From: Alphaproteobacteria bacterium UBA6324
GTDB lineage: Bacteria; Pseudomonadota; Alphaproteobacteria; CAAGCB01; CAG-977
Length of the DNA: 46,845 nucleotides
Assembly: GCA_002439085.1 (NCBI GenBank)
Contig: DJSW01000028.1
Location: 1 to 46,845 of the forward strand
Reading direction: 5' to 3'
Shown: positions 1 through 7,819 of the stretch, one piece after another
Layout: every line of letters begins with the position of its first letter
Numbering within the stretch: position 1 is the stretch's first letter
Made by a program: the position numbers and the translations under genes
Notes under the pieces: generated by a model
What the model was told of the DNA's origin: nothing
Seen by the model: only the letters and a program-made list of their open reading frames with translations
Databases searched by the model: none

Positions 1-102
1 TTTCTGAAAGGGAAAAGCAGCCTGCAAATATATGGAGCTTGGAGCAACATCAAGTACAAGTATCGTAACCGTGAATTTTGGTGAAAAGGATATAGATGTT
101 AG
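1..102 (+). pseudogene. IS200/IS605-type transposase (TnpA), C-terminal remnant
   Basis: Frame 1 from the window edge reads FLKGKSSLQIY, then NIKYKYRNREFW. This matches the C-terminal part of IS200-type Y1 transposases (family pattern YLKGKSS...KYKYGNRxFW). An in-frame TGA at 82-84 falls where the family usually has Cys or Arg. The frame then continues with KGYRC, resembling the family's KGYYV, before a TAG at 100-102. The remnant is therefore cut by point mutation and truncated. The catalytic Tyr and HUH motifs would lie outside the window or are lost. Other genes here use TGA as a normal stop, so recoding is unlikely. Confidence 0.6.
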
Positions 103-140
103 ATTTTTTTATTATATCCATAAAAAAATGGCATCTACCG

Positions 141-338
141 TTAATATATATATTTTTTTAAAAGATAGGGATAATTTTTAGCACGAGCATCTATTTGATT
201 AGGTGGTATTGGTTTTCTATCTTTTCGTGTGTATAAATATCTTTTATTGATTTCATCGGCTAATTCCCGAGTCGTCATAGGTCTGCTGTTTTCTTTTAAA
301 ATCAACAGCATTACTTTGTGCAAAGTGATATTAAACAT
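141..338 (-). CDS. Small HTH-like protein (HARE-HTH-like), possibly truncated
   Basis: This 65-residue ORF starts MFNITLHKVMLLIL and continues with TTRELADEIN and a basic segment. It ends in a pattern like IPPNQIDARAKNYP. The N-terminal layout (a helix, then TTRELADEI, then NQI.AR..NYP) resembles the HARE-HTH / winged-helix domain at the start of some restriction and transcription proteins. A strong SD (GGAGAGAGAG) sits just upstream of the ATG. It lies 39 bases downstream of the EAL gene on the same strand. The C-terminus ends abruptly in KKYIY next to the dead IS fragment, so it may be a truncated longer protein. The function is not known. Confidence 0.45.
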   Translation of the reverse strand: MFNITLHKVMLLILKENSRPMTTRELADEINKRYLYTRKDRKPIPPNQIDARAKNYPYLLKKYIY

Positions 339-377
339 GAATCTCTCTCTCCGCCGTTTGCGATTGTGTCGTTTTTA

Positions 378-2441
378 TCAGAAACCTTGGCCGGACGCGG
401 CGATGTCGGCGTCCCAACGCATCAACATCAGCTCCGTTTGTTCCGGCGACAACGGGCGCGAAAACAGGTATCCCTGAATCACGTCGCATCCCAAATCTTT
501 CAGAATCTCGAAATTCTGGCGGTTTTCGACGCCTTCGGCCAACACGGACAGGTTCAGCGCGTGCGCCATGACGATCGTCGCGCGCACGATTTCCATATTT
601 TTCTTTTCATTCAATTCCAAAACGAACGACCGGTCGATTTTCAGCTTTTTCAGCGGAAAACTGCGCAGCACGCTCAGCGACGAATACCCCGTGCCGAAAT
701 CGTCCAAAGCGCACCGGATGTTGTTGTCCAACAGGTTTTGAATGATCCTCTGCGCGTTTTTCGGATCGTACATCGCGGAACTTTCCGTCAGTTCCAATTC
801 CAGCAGATAGGGCGGCAGGCCGCTTTCATCCAACGCCTTGTCCACCATACACAGCAGCTGCGTTTCGTTGTGGAACTGGCGGCCGGAAATGTTCACGGCG
901 ACCGGCACGCGGCACAACCCCATGGAATACCATTTCTGGTTCCATTTGCAGGCTTGATCCAAAATCGTTTCCGTCAGCGAATCGATCATGCCGTATTCTT
1001 CGGCTTCAGGGATGAATTCGGACGGCGGGATCAGCACGCCGTCGGCCGTGCGCCACCGCGCCAAAGCCTCCAACCCGATGATATGGCCGGTTTTGATTTC
1101 CACCTGCGGCTGGAAAAACGCGTTGATTTCGCCGTTTTCGATCGCGTTTTTCAAATTGCGGCGCATATTCATGCTGACCGCCGCTTTCAGCGACAAATCC
1201 GTGCTATATACGCGCATCGAACTTTTTTCGTCCGACCGGACTTGACGCAACGCCAGATCGGCGTGGGAAATCAGCTCCTGCAAATCTTCGCCGTCCTGCG
1301 GACAGAAACAGACGCCGATGCTGACCGTCAAATCGAATTCCAGATCGTCGATAAAGATCGGGCGGCTGAAGCTACGCAAAATCGCGTCAATCTTTTTTTC
1401 CACCCCCAGCGTGAATTCCAGCCCCGTCACCAAAACGGTGAAGTGGTGGCCGCTGGTTTGCGCCAGAAAATCGTTTTCCGACAAATTGGAACGGATGCGT
1501 TCCGCGATGCCGGCGGCGATTTTCGCGCTGAGCCCTTGATCCGAAACGGCGTTCAGTTGCCCCAAACTGTCCGGCGCGATCGACAACACGGCAATCTGCG
1601 TTTGCGACACTTTTGCCTGTTCCAGCGCGGTATGGAACTTGTCCGTCAGATAGGCGTAATTTTCAATGCCCGTATTGATATCGTGATAGGCCAGCCAGCG
1701 TAGCTCCTCCTCTTTTTTATAAAAAGGCGTGATGTCGCGGAACAGGCAGATGAAAATCGCGTCCTTTTGCATCATGTCGATTTCAAAACGCACGGCGTCG
1801 CCGTTTTCGCGCGGCAGACTGACATTGACGGAAATCTTGTCCTTCAGCGACGACAGCAGCATATGCGACCGCAACGTGTCGGAAACGTCCTCGGGCAACA
1901 AGGAAAAGATCGTCCGTTCACTGACATCGGCAGGGGTGCAGTTCAGTATTTTGATCAAGGACGGCGAAAACGACAGAATCTTCCCCTGCCGGTCGAAAGC
2001 GGCCACGCCTTCGTGAACGTTTTCCAAAACGACGGCGTTGAAATAATCCTTTTTCTTTTCGTTGGTGACGTCCAGCCAGAACCCTTTCCAAACAACGGCA
2101 CCGCCGCGCTGTTTTTTGGGGACGGCGGAACCGACGAACCACTTCGTTTCACCCGAATGTAAAACGGCGCAAAACTGTTCGTCCGACGCTTTCATATCCG
2201 TTTCCGACGCTTTGATCGCGCGCGCCAGCTTTTCCTTGTCCGCCCAATGCACGATGTCGGGGCATCCCTCGGCGTCCGTGACGATTTTGTCAAACGGCGA
2301 AAAATCCAACGCGTCCAAATCCTTGGTGTCGGGAAATTCGTAAGAATACTTGCCCGCCGCCGATTTTTTCCGGATAAAGGCGATAAAGGGAAGATTTTTC
2401 ACCACGTTCGCGTACGAAAAGGCCGTTTTTTTGTCAGTCAT
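378..2441 (-). CDS. PAS-GGDEF(degenerate)-EAL cyclic-di-GMP phosphodiesterase
   Basis: This is a cytoplasmic signalling protein of 687 residues. Two PAS-like regions come first (about 10-125 and 130-240). A GGDEF fold follows (about 245-410) whose active-site loop reads SGHHF at 330-334 instead of GGDEF, so no cyclase activity is expected. The EAL domain (about 430-680) keeps the catalytic set: EAL at 458-460, Asn in NISGRQF, Glu in LELTES, DDFGTGYSS from 580, KIDRSF, Glu in AEGVE and QGY at 656-658. It should hydrolyse c-di-GMP, with the dead GGDEF as a possible regulatory site. The ATG at 2441 is chosen over a GTG at 2445-2447 because AGGGG (2447-2451) lies 5 bases upstream of the ATG. No transmembrane segment is seen. 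Confidence 0.93.
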   Translation of the reverse strand: MTDKKTAFSYANVVKNLPFIAFIRKKSAAGKYSYEFPDTKDLDALDFSPFDKIVTDAEGCPDIVHWADKEKLARAIKASETDMKASDEQFCAVLHSGETKWFVGSAVPKKQRGGAVVWKGFWLDVTNEKKKDYFNAVVLENVHEGVAAFDRQGKILSFSPSLIKILNCTPADVSERTIFSLLPEDVSDTLRSHMLLSSLKDKISVNVSLPRENGDAVRFEIDMMQKDAIFICLFRDITPFYKKEEELRWLAYHDINTGIENYAYLTDKFHTALEQAKVSQTQIAVLSIAPDSLGQLNAVSDQGLSAKIAAGIAERIRSNLSENDFLAQTSGHHFTVLVTGLEFTLGVEKKIDAILRSFSRPIFIDDLEFDLTVSIGVCFCPQDGEDLQELISHADLALRQVRSDEKSSMRVYSTDLSLKAAVSMNMRRNLKNAIENGEINAFFQPQVEIKTGHIIGLEALARWRTADGVLIPPSEFIPEAEEYGMIDSLTETILDQACKWNQKWYSMGLCRVPVAVNISGRQFHNETQLLCMVDKALDESGLPPYLLELELTESSAMYDPKNAQRIIQNLLDNNIRCALDDFGTGYSSLSVLRSFPLKKLKIDRSFVLELNEKKNMEIVRATIVMAHALNLSVLAEGVENRQNFEILKDLGCDVIQGYLFSRPLSPEQTELMLMRWDADIAASGQGF

Positions 2442-2569
2442 GCACACCCCTGTAAAAAAATTCCGCTTATTTTAACATCTAAACCGGCGTCAGGCAAGGG
2501 CGGAGAAAGCGCGACACTTCAAAGCGGCTTGTTTTTTAAAGCGAAACGGCGCGAAAAGGAATAAATCTC

Positions 2570-2599
2570 TTGACGAACGGGGTGAAAAAAGATTAGTTA
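2570..2599 (+). promoter_or_regulatory. Promoter for tRNA-Gln
   Basis: A -35 TTGACG (2570-2575) and a -10 TTAGTT or TAGTTA near 2593-2599 are 17-18 bases apart. The start of tRNA-Gln follows about 17 bases after the -10. Seen by inspection only. Confidence 0.55.
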
Positions 2600-2615
2600 T
2601 TCATATCAACCCTGT

Positions 2616-2690
2616 TGGGGCGTAGCCAAGCGGTAAGGCAACGGACTTTGACTCCGTCATTCGCTGGTTCGAGTCCAGCCGCCCCAGCCA
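2616..2690 (+). tRNA. tRNA-Gln (TTG)
   Basis: The sequence folds as a tRNA with acceptor TGGGGCG pairing with CGCCCCA, anticodon loop CTTTGAC (anticodon TTG), a T arm containing GGTTCGAGTCC and an encoded CCA end (2688-2690). Confidence 0.95.
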
Positions 2691-2696
2691 ACTTTA

Positions 2697-2720
2697 AGCC
2701 GTCTTTTCGACGGCTTTTTT
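2697..2720 (+). terminator. Rho-independent terminator of tRNA-Gln
   Basis: AGCCGTC (2697-2703) pairs with GACGGCT (2709-2715), followed by a run of T. Confidence 0.85.
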
Positions 2721-2762
2721 CATATCTGGAAAAGTCGTTTTTCGGTGGCGGAGCGGCGGCAT

Positions 2763-2798
2763 AAAAAAACCGTCCTGAATGCAGGACGGTTTTTTTTG
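2763..2798 (-). terminator. Terminator of rpmB (symmetrical)
   Basis: CCGTCCTG (2770-2777) and CAGGACGG (2782-2789) form an 8-bp stem with A and T runs on either side. It can stop transcription in both directions and lies just after the rpmB stop. Confidence 0.85.
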
Positions 2799-2811
2799 AA
2801 GATCGAAGCGA

Positions 2812-3111
2812 TCAAGCCTTGACGGCCGCTTTTTCGGCGGAGCCTTTGATGCGTTTTTTCAAACGCTTGGCTTCGCAGGACAGCTTGCCGTTCGGCGTGG
2901 ACAGCAGGAACGCGTCCAATCCGCCGTTGTGTTCGATCGTCCGCAAACCACGCGAGGACAGGCGCAACGTCACGGTCGTTCCCAACGTTTCGCTCAGCAA
3001 AGAAACAACCTGCAGATTCGGCAAAAACCGACGGCGGGTTTTGTTGTTCGCATGGGAAACGTTATTGCCCGACTGGGCGCCTTTTCCTGTAATAATGCAA
3101 CGTTTTGCCAT
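2812..3111 (-). CDS. rpmB: 50S ribosomal protein L28
   Basis: This 99-residue protein starts MAKRCIITGKGAQSGNNVSH and has the L28 pattern HANNKTRRRFLPN followed by a conserved SRGLRTIEHNGG segment. L28 is a large-subunit ribosomal protein. The length fits alphaproteobacterial L28 (about 95-100 residues), with a Lys/Ala-rich tail. It is a single gene with its own terminator. Confidence 0.97.
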   Translation of the reverse strand: MAKRCIITGKGAQSGNNVSHANNKTRRRFLPNLQVVSLLSETLGTTVTLRLSSRGLRTIEHNGGLDAFLLSTPNGKLSCEAKRLKKRIKGSAEKAAVKA

Positions 3112-3223
3112 AACACAATTCCTTTAAACGAAAAACCAGAGCCTTTCTTTTAGCTTTAAACGGCCGCGCCGTCAAGTCAAATCTGGTGTTTCAGGGTTAA
3201 AAAGTTCCGTTTCGCCGTTGATT

Positions 3224-4846
3224 TCAACGTCCGCCGTTTGTTTTCAAAGCCGTTCGTCGGGTGATCGGGGAGGGGGCGGACGTTTTTGCGGCGGCCGTGT
3301 TCGCGTTTTGCGGTTCGGTCAGCGTCAGAAAATGCTTTTTGAAATCGACGGCCAGCTGTTCGGGCGTTTTCAACGGGCTGAGGATGATCAGGTCTTTGCC
3401 TTTGTCCGCGCGTCCCGATCCGGCGTTTTGCGCAAACCCGAACGTGATCGGCGTCGTCAAGTCGCACGCCGTCAGCTTCGGGGCGAAGTCCGCGTCTTGC
3501 ATCAAAAGGCTCAGCATTTTTTCCGCCGTTTCCGTCCGTTTGTTTAAAACGCTTTGGGAAACGGGCGAGCGCATGGCGTCCTCGTACCGCGCGTCGGGGC
3601 GGAAAAACACGGCTTTGCTGTAAAAATCTGGGTCTTTGTCGTATCCGTCGAACGAAAACATTTCGCGGCCGTCGGCGCAATAAAAGTGGTGCGCGGCGAT
3701 TTTTCCGGCGTCGCCGTTTGTCGGGGATTTAAAAGCTTTTTCGATGTTGTCGGCCAAGTTTTTCGCCCGATACATCGCGCCGGCCGCGCCGTTTTCCCTG
3801 CGGCTGTCGAACACGCCGTAAGCGTTGCGGACGGACATATGTTCGCCGGCGGCCGGATGTTTTTTTCCGGTCAGCTTTTCATACAGGCGGCCGTACGCGT
3901 CCAACGCCCGCATCGTGACGGAGGTGACATAGGCGAATTTTCCGGAACGGAGCGTTTTGGCGATCCGTTCGTCCGGCAGCTGACTGTCGATGCCCATGCC
4001 GACGGTGTGGGATTTGAACGCGGCGACGATGTCCAGCTTTTTACCGGACAGGGTTTTGTCGATGAATTTGACGGCGGCTTCCTCGCGGCCTTTTTTCACA
4101 TTGTCGGCATATATTTCCGGATGCAGGAAACGCGGCGGATTTTCGATTTCCTTGTGATAGTCGCATTCATAGTTGCGCGCCAGTTTGAAATTGGCGGCGT
4201 AGCCGCGCATTCCGGCCAAAACACATTCACCTTCGCTTTTTCCGGCCGCTTTGGCGATGGCGTAAGACCGCATCGCGCGGGCGTACATCCCCTGCGTCGA
4301 TTCGCGGATGAACACGGCGTGCGCCTGCGGGTTGTTGTTGCGGATCTCGAACATATACTGGCACGACGCCATTTCGGCGGCCGATTCGTTCAAACGGTCG
4401 TCCAGAATATCCTCGGCCAAGGACAGCCCGCCTTTATATTTATCGACGCCGTCGTGTTTGAATTGATACTGGTGCTGAAATTCATGAACGAACGTTTTGG
4501 CCGTCCGGTATCCCGTTCCCATTTGTTTGGAAAGCAGGATGCGCGATCCGTTGCAGCTGCCGTAACATCCGGTCCCGCTTTCAAAAGCCAAAACGGGACG
4601 GTCGGCGAGGGGCAGGGCGCGAATTTTTTTCAGCTGGGTCGGGCTTTCAACGACTTTGGACAGGATTTCGGCCAAATCTCGCTTTTCGTCGGGCGTTCCC
4701 TCGACGGGCAGAAAGTCGTCTTTGCCGTCGCCAAAGCGCAATATGCTTTGTTTGTCGTTATCCGGATGCGTTTCGACGCGCACTTTGTCCGTCGGCTGAA
4801 AAGCCCCTTTGAAATCCGCGCTGAATATCCGGTTTAAAAAGCTCAT
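3224..4846 (-). CDS. Putative zinc metallopeptidase (DUF6782-like)
   Basis: This 540-residue protein carries an HExxH motif, HEFQH, at 121-125 in the context TFVHEFQHQYQFK. About 29 residues later comes NESAAEMAS (Glu154 and Glu158), which could supply the third zinc ligand as in gluzincins. No signal peptide or membrane segment is seen, so it is probably cytoplasmic unless exported by another route. A conserved-looking stretch GTGCYGSCNGSRI (about 91-103) precedes the motif, and the last 40 residues are low complexity. From memory it resembles a poorly studied family annotated as DUF6782 putative metallopeptidases. The substrate is unknown. It lies downstream of groEL on the same strand, separated by a strong terminator. 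Confidence 0.65.
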   Translation of the reverse strand: MSFLNRIFSADFKGAFQPTDKVRVETHPDNDKQSILRFGDGKDDFLPVEGTPDEKRDLAEILSKVVESPTQLKKIRALPLADRPVLAFESGTGCYGSCNGSRILLSKQMGTGYRTAKTFVHEFQHQYQFKHDGVDKYKGGLSLAEDILDDRLNESAAEMASCQYMFEIRNNNPQAHAVFIRESTQGMYARAMRSYAIAKAAGKSEGECVLAGMRGYAANFKLARNYECDYHKEIENPPRFLHPEIYADNVKKGREEAAVKFIDKTLSGKKLDIVAAFKSHTVGMGIDSQLPDERIAKTLRSGKFAYVTSVTMRALDAYGRLYEKLTGKKHPAAGEHMSVRNAYGVFDSRRENGAAGAMYRAKNLADNIEKAFKSPTNGDAGKIAAHHFYCADGREMFSFDGYDKDPDFYSKAVFFRPDARYEDAMRSPVSQSVLNKRTETAEKMLSLLMQDADFAPKLTACDLTTPITFGFAQNAGSGRADKGKDLIILSPLKTPEQLAVDFKKHFLTLTEPQNANTAAAKTSAPSPITRRTALKTNGGR

Positions 4847-4904
4847 AGGTCGCCCCGTCTAATTTTTTGTCTAAAATCATTGTAGCAGAAAGGAAAAAAG
4901 CCGC

Positions 4905-4938
4905 AATAAAAAAAAGAGCCTCGAAAGAGGCTCTTTTT
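4905..4938 (-). terminator. Terminator of groESL
   Basis: AGAGCCTC (4915-4922) and GAGGCTCT (4927-4934) form a stem with a GAAA loop, flanked by A-rich and T-rich runs. It is symmetrical and lies 26 bases past the groEL stop. Confidence 0.85.
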
Positions 4939-4963
4939 CCATTTGTTCGGACAAACCGGACGA

Positions 4964-6622
4964 TCAGAAACCGCCCATGCCGCCCATTCCGCCCATGCCG
5001 CCCATTCCGGCGTCGGCGCCGCCGTGGCAGGCGCATTTTTCTTCGGGCTTGTCGGCGACCATGGCTTCGGTCGTGATCAGCAATCCGGCGATCGACGACG
5101 CGCTTTCCAAAGACGTGCGGACAACCTTGGTCGGGTCGATGATGCCGGCTTCAAACATATCGACGTATTCGCCGGTCTGCGCGTTGTACCCGATATTGGT
5201 CTTTTCGCCTTCCAGCAACTTGCCGGCGATGACGGCGCCGTCTTCACCCGCGTTCGCGGCGATCTGACGGACGGGCGCCTGCAAAGCGCGGCGGATGATG
5301 TCAACGCCGACGCGCTGGTCGTCGTTGGCGGGTTTGACCGCGTCCAGACATTTCACGGCGTACAGCAACGCGGTGCCGCCGCCCGTGACGATGCCTTCTT
5401 CGACCGCGGCGCGCGTGGCGTGCAAAGCGTCGTCAACGCGGTCTTTCTTTTCTTTCACTTCGACTTCGGACGCGCCGCCGACTTTGATCACCGCGACGCC
5501 GCCGGACAATTTGGCCAAGCGTTCCTGCAGTTTTTCCTTGTCGTATTCGGACGTCGTCGTTTCGATCTGTTTTTTGATCTGCGCGCAACGGGCGGAGATT
5601 TCGTCTTTCGCGCCGGCGCCGTCAACGATCGTCGTGTTGTCTTTGGTGATGGACACTTTTTTCGCCGTTCCCAGCATATCCAGCGTCACGTCTTCCAGCT
5701 TGATGCCCAAATCGGCCGAGATCACCTGACCTTTGGTCAGAATGGCGATGTCTTCCAGCATGGCTTTGCGGCGGTCGCCGAATCCGGGGGCTTTGACGGC
5801 GGCGACTTTCAATCCGCCGCGCAGTTTGTTGACAACCAGCGTGGCCAAAGCTTCGCCTTCAACGTCTTCCGCGATGATCAGCAACGGACGCGCGGACTGG
5901 ACGACGGCTTCCAACACCGGCAGCATGGACTGCAGGTTGGACAGCTTGGCTTCGTGGATCAGGATGTACGGATTTTCCAGTTCGCAGGTCATCTTTTCCG
6001 CGTTCGTCACGAAATACGGGGACAGATAGCCGCGGTCGAACTGCATTCCTTCGACGACTTCCAGTTCGGTGTTCAATCCTTTGGCATCTTCAACGGTGAT
6101 GACGCCTTCGTTGCCGACTTTTTCCATCGCGTCGGCCAGATATTTGCCGATCGAGCTGTCGCCGTTGGCGGAAATCGTTCCGACCTGCGCGACTTCGGCG
6201 GTCGTGGAAACCTTGCGCGAACGGGCTTTGACATCTTTGACGACGGCTTCAACGGCCATGTCGATGCCGCGGCGCAGATCCATCGGGTTCATGCCGGCGG
6301 CGACGGCCTTGCAGCCTTCGCGGACGATGGCCTGAGCCAGAACCGTGGCGGACGTGGTACCGTCACCGGCGACGTCGGCCGTTTTGGACGCGGCTTCTTT
6401 GATGATCTGGGCGCCCATGTTTTCAAATTTGTTGGCCAGTTCGATTTCCTTGGCGACGGAAACGCCGTCCTTGGTGATCTTCGGCGCGCCGAAAGATTTG
6501 GACAGAACGACGTTGCGGCCTTTGGGACCCAGCGTCACTTTAACGGTGTCAGCCAGAATATCGACCCCGCGCAACATCGCGTTGCGGGCGTCGGTGGAAA
6601 ATTTGACTTCCTTAGCAGCCAT
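4964..6622 (-). CDS. groEL: Chaperonin GroEL (60 kDa)
   Basis: This 552-residue protein starts MAAKEVKFSTDARNAMLRGV and contains the ATP-binding block VTLGPKGRNVVLSKSFG and the GDGTTSATVLA motif. It ends in the usual Gly-Met repeats (GGMGGMGGMGGF). It forms the folding chamber with GroES. It is the second gene of the groES-groEL operon, 51 bases after groES. One oddity is a CACHGG segment just before the Gly-Met tail. Confidence 0.98.
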   Translation of the reverse strand: MAAKEVKFSTDARNAMLRGVDILADTVKVTLGPKGRNVVLSKSFGAPKITKDGVSVAKEIELANKFENMGAQIIKEAASKTADVAGDGTTSATVLAQAIVREGCKAVAAGMNPMDLRRGIDMAVEAVVKDVKARSRKVSTTAEVAQVGTISANGDSSIGKYLADAMEKVGNEGVITVEDAKGLNTELEVVEGMQFDRGYLSPYFVTNAEKMTCELENPYILIHEAKLSNLQSMLPVLEAVVQSARPLLIIAEDVEGEALATLVVNKLRGGLKVAAVKAPGFGDRRKAMLEDIAILTKGQVISADLGIKLEDVTLDMLGTAKKVSITKDNTTIVDGAGAKDEISARCAQIKKQIETTTSEYDKEKLQERLAKLSGGVAVIKVGGASEVEVKEKKDRVDDALHATRAAVEEGIVTGGGTALLYAVKCLDAVKPANDDQRVGVDIIRRALQAPVRQIAANAGEDGAVIAGKLLEGEKTNIGYNAQTGEYVDMFEAGIIDPTKVVRTSLESASSIAGLLITTEAMVADKPEEKCACHGGADAGMGGMGGMGGMGGF

Positions 6623-6673
6623 AGTAAAAACCTTCCTTTTAAAACAAAACCTGTAGAGGGGATGACGTCGGGA

Positions 6674-6961
6674 TTATTCCAAAATGCCCAGAACGTCGGC
6701 TTCTTTCATGATCAACAGTTCTTCGCCGTCGATTTTGACTTCGGTTCCCGACCATTTGCCGAACAAAACCTGATCGCCGACTTTCAACGTCATGGGGATC
6801 GTTTTGCCCTGTTCGTCGCGTCCGCCCGTTCCGACGGCGATGACTTCGCCCTTGGACGGCTTTTCTTTCGCGGTGTCGGGAATGATGATGCCGCCGGCGG
6901 TTTTTGTGTCTTCCGCGGTGCGTTTAACCAGAATGCGGTCGAATAACGGTTTGAATTTCAT
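6674..6961 (-). CDS. groES: Co-chaperonin GroES (10 kDa)
   Basis: This 95-residue protein starts MKFKPLFDRILVKRT and has the mobile-loop region TAGGIIIPDTAKEKPSKGEV. It caps GroEL. The ATG at 6961 is chosen because AAGGG lies about 8 bases upstream and the N-terminus matches GroES. The longer open frame upstream runs through the promoter and CIRCE element and is not coding. Heat-shock control is expected through the CIRCE operator upstream. Confidence 0.97.
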   Translation of the reverse strand: MKFKPLFDRILVKRTAEDTKTAGGIIIPDTAKEKPSKGEVIAVGTGGRDEQGKTIPMTLKVGDQVLFGKWSGTEVKIDGEELLIMKEADVLGILE

Positions 6962-7011
6962 GATAAAACCCTTTTGAAAAGTAAAAACCATAGTCGAGGC
7001 GAACGGATGTT

Positions 7012-7038
7012 TTGGCACTCCCGCCCGTCGAGTGCTAA
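7012..7038 (-). promoter_or_regulatory. CIRCE operator (HrcA binding site)
   Basis: On the minus strand TTAGCACTC is followed by 9 bases and then GAGTGCCAA. This is the CIRCE inverted repeat with one change in the distal arm (consensus GAGTGCTAA). It lies directly downstream of the promoter -10 and within the groES leader, the usual place for HrcA repression. Confidence 0.93.
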
Positions 7039-7039
7039 C

Positions 7040-7068
7040 AAGATAGGATCGCGGATTCGGGTTGTCAA
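7040..7068 (-). promoter_or_regulatory. groES promoter
   Basis: On the minus strand a -35 TTGACA (7063-7068) and a -10 TATCTT (7040-7045) are separated by 17 bases. The -10 lies immediately upstream of CIRCE, so HrcA would block the start site. Confidence 0.85.
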
Positions 7069-7100
7069 GAGGGGCGGCGCAAATTTTCACACGGATATGA

Positions 7101-7126
7101 AAAAAGCCCCGAAAACGGGGCTTTTT
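7101..7126 (-). terminator. Terminator of the 198-residue gene
   Basis: AAAAAGCCCCG pairs with CGGGGCTTTTT across an AAAA loop. It sits downstream of the stop at 7144 and separates that gene from the groES promoter. Confidence 0.85.
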
Positions 7127-7143
7127 GAAAAGGTCGAACCGGA

Positions 7144-7740
7144 TCACCGGCCGTACATTCCGCGGCCGGGGAAATACGCGCCGTTGATGATCGCTTGCTG
7201 AACCATTTTCTGATTTTCTTTTTTCATCAGGTTGGATTCCAGTTTTTTCAGCGCGGTCTGCGCGTGTTTCAAATCGACATAGTCGCGGGTCGAAAACAGT
7301 TCCTTGGGGTTTTGCGGCGTACCCGCCATTTTGGCGCCGACCTTGGACGCCATATAGGCCATGCCCGCGCCGGCGACGCAATGGCTCAAATCGGGGTCAA
7401 TCGTCGCGGCGACGACCATGGCGGCGGCGAGAATGCCCATTTTCGTCGTCGTTTCGCGCGAATGTTCGCCGGCTTTGACGTTGCCGTAATAAGCCAGCTT
7501 GTCCTTGATGCCGAAACCTTTCATTTCCTTTTCGACTTCCTTGCGTTTCGCGTGAACGTCGTCGGCTTTGATGTCATCCCATTCCGAACGTTTGGCGTAA
7601 TCGGACAGTGTTTTGTGCGATTCGATGATCGTGTCCAAACGCGTCATCGACACGGCGTTCGTCAGATATTTGTTCAGCAGGGCGGCGGATTTGGATGTTT
7701 TTTCCGCAGTTTCAGATTTGTTTTCCAAGCTTAAAGCCAT
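7144..7740 (-). CDS. Hypothetical protein with one hydrophobic hairpin-like segment
   Basis: This 198-residue protein is unrecognised. The N-terminal half is charged and helical (KRKEVEKEMKGFGIKDK). A Gly/Ala-rich hydrophobic stretch spans about 100-140 (MGILAAAMVVAATIDPDLSH, then VAGAGMAYMASKVGAKMAG), which could be two short membrane helices. The tail is basic, ending in YFPGRGMYGR. The start is well supported: GGAGGT lies about 7 bases upstream of the ATG. It is monocistronic, with its own terminator. No function is proposed. Confidence 0.8.
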   Translation of the reverse strand: MALSLENKSETAEKTSKSAALLNKYLTNAVSMTRLDTIIESHKTLSDYAKRSEWDDIKADDVHAKRKEVEKEMKGFGIKDKLAYYGNVKAGEHSRETTTKMGILAAAMVVAATIDPDLSHCVAGAGMAYMASKVGAKMAGTPQNPKELFSTRDYVDLKHAQTALKKLESNLMKKENQKMVQQAIINGAYFPGRGMYGR

Positions 7741-7819
7741 AGTGACCTCCGAATCATTTTTTTTAGTGATAAGGATAATAGTCTTTTTGAAAATTTTGTC
7801 AATAATTTTCAGAAACGTT

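Noticed and set aside
318..1703. Long plus-strand ORFs opposite the EAL gene (and similar long ORFs opposite groEL, the HExxH protein and gpmI)
   Set aside because: They are mirror frames of well-supported genes on the other strand, with Phe/Arg/Gln/Asp-rich low-complexity translations and no recognisable domain.
6962..7381. N-terminal extension of the groES frame
   Set aside because: It runs through the CIRCE element, the promoter and the upstream terminator. The ATG at 6961 has an SD and matches the GroES start.
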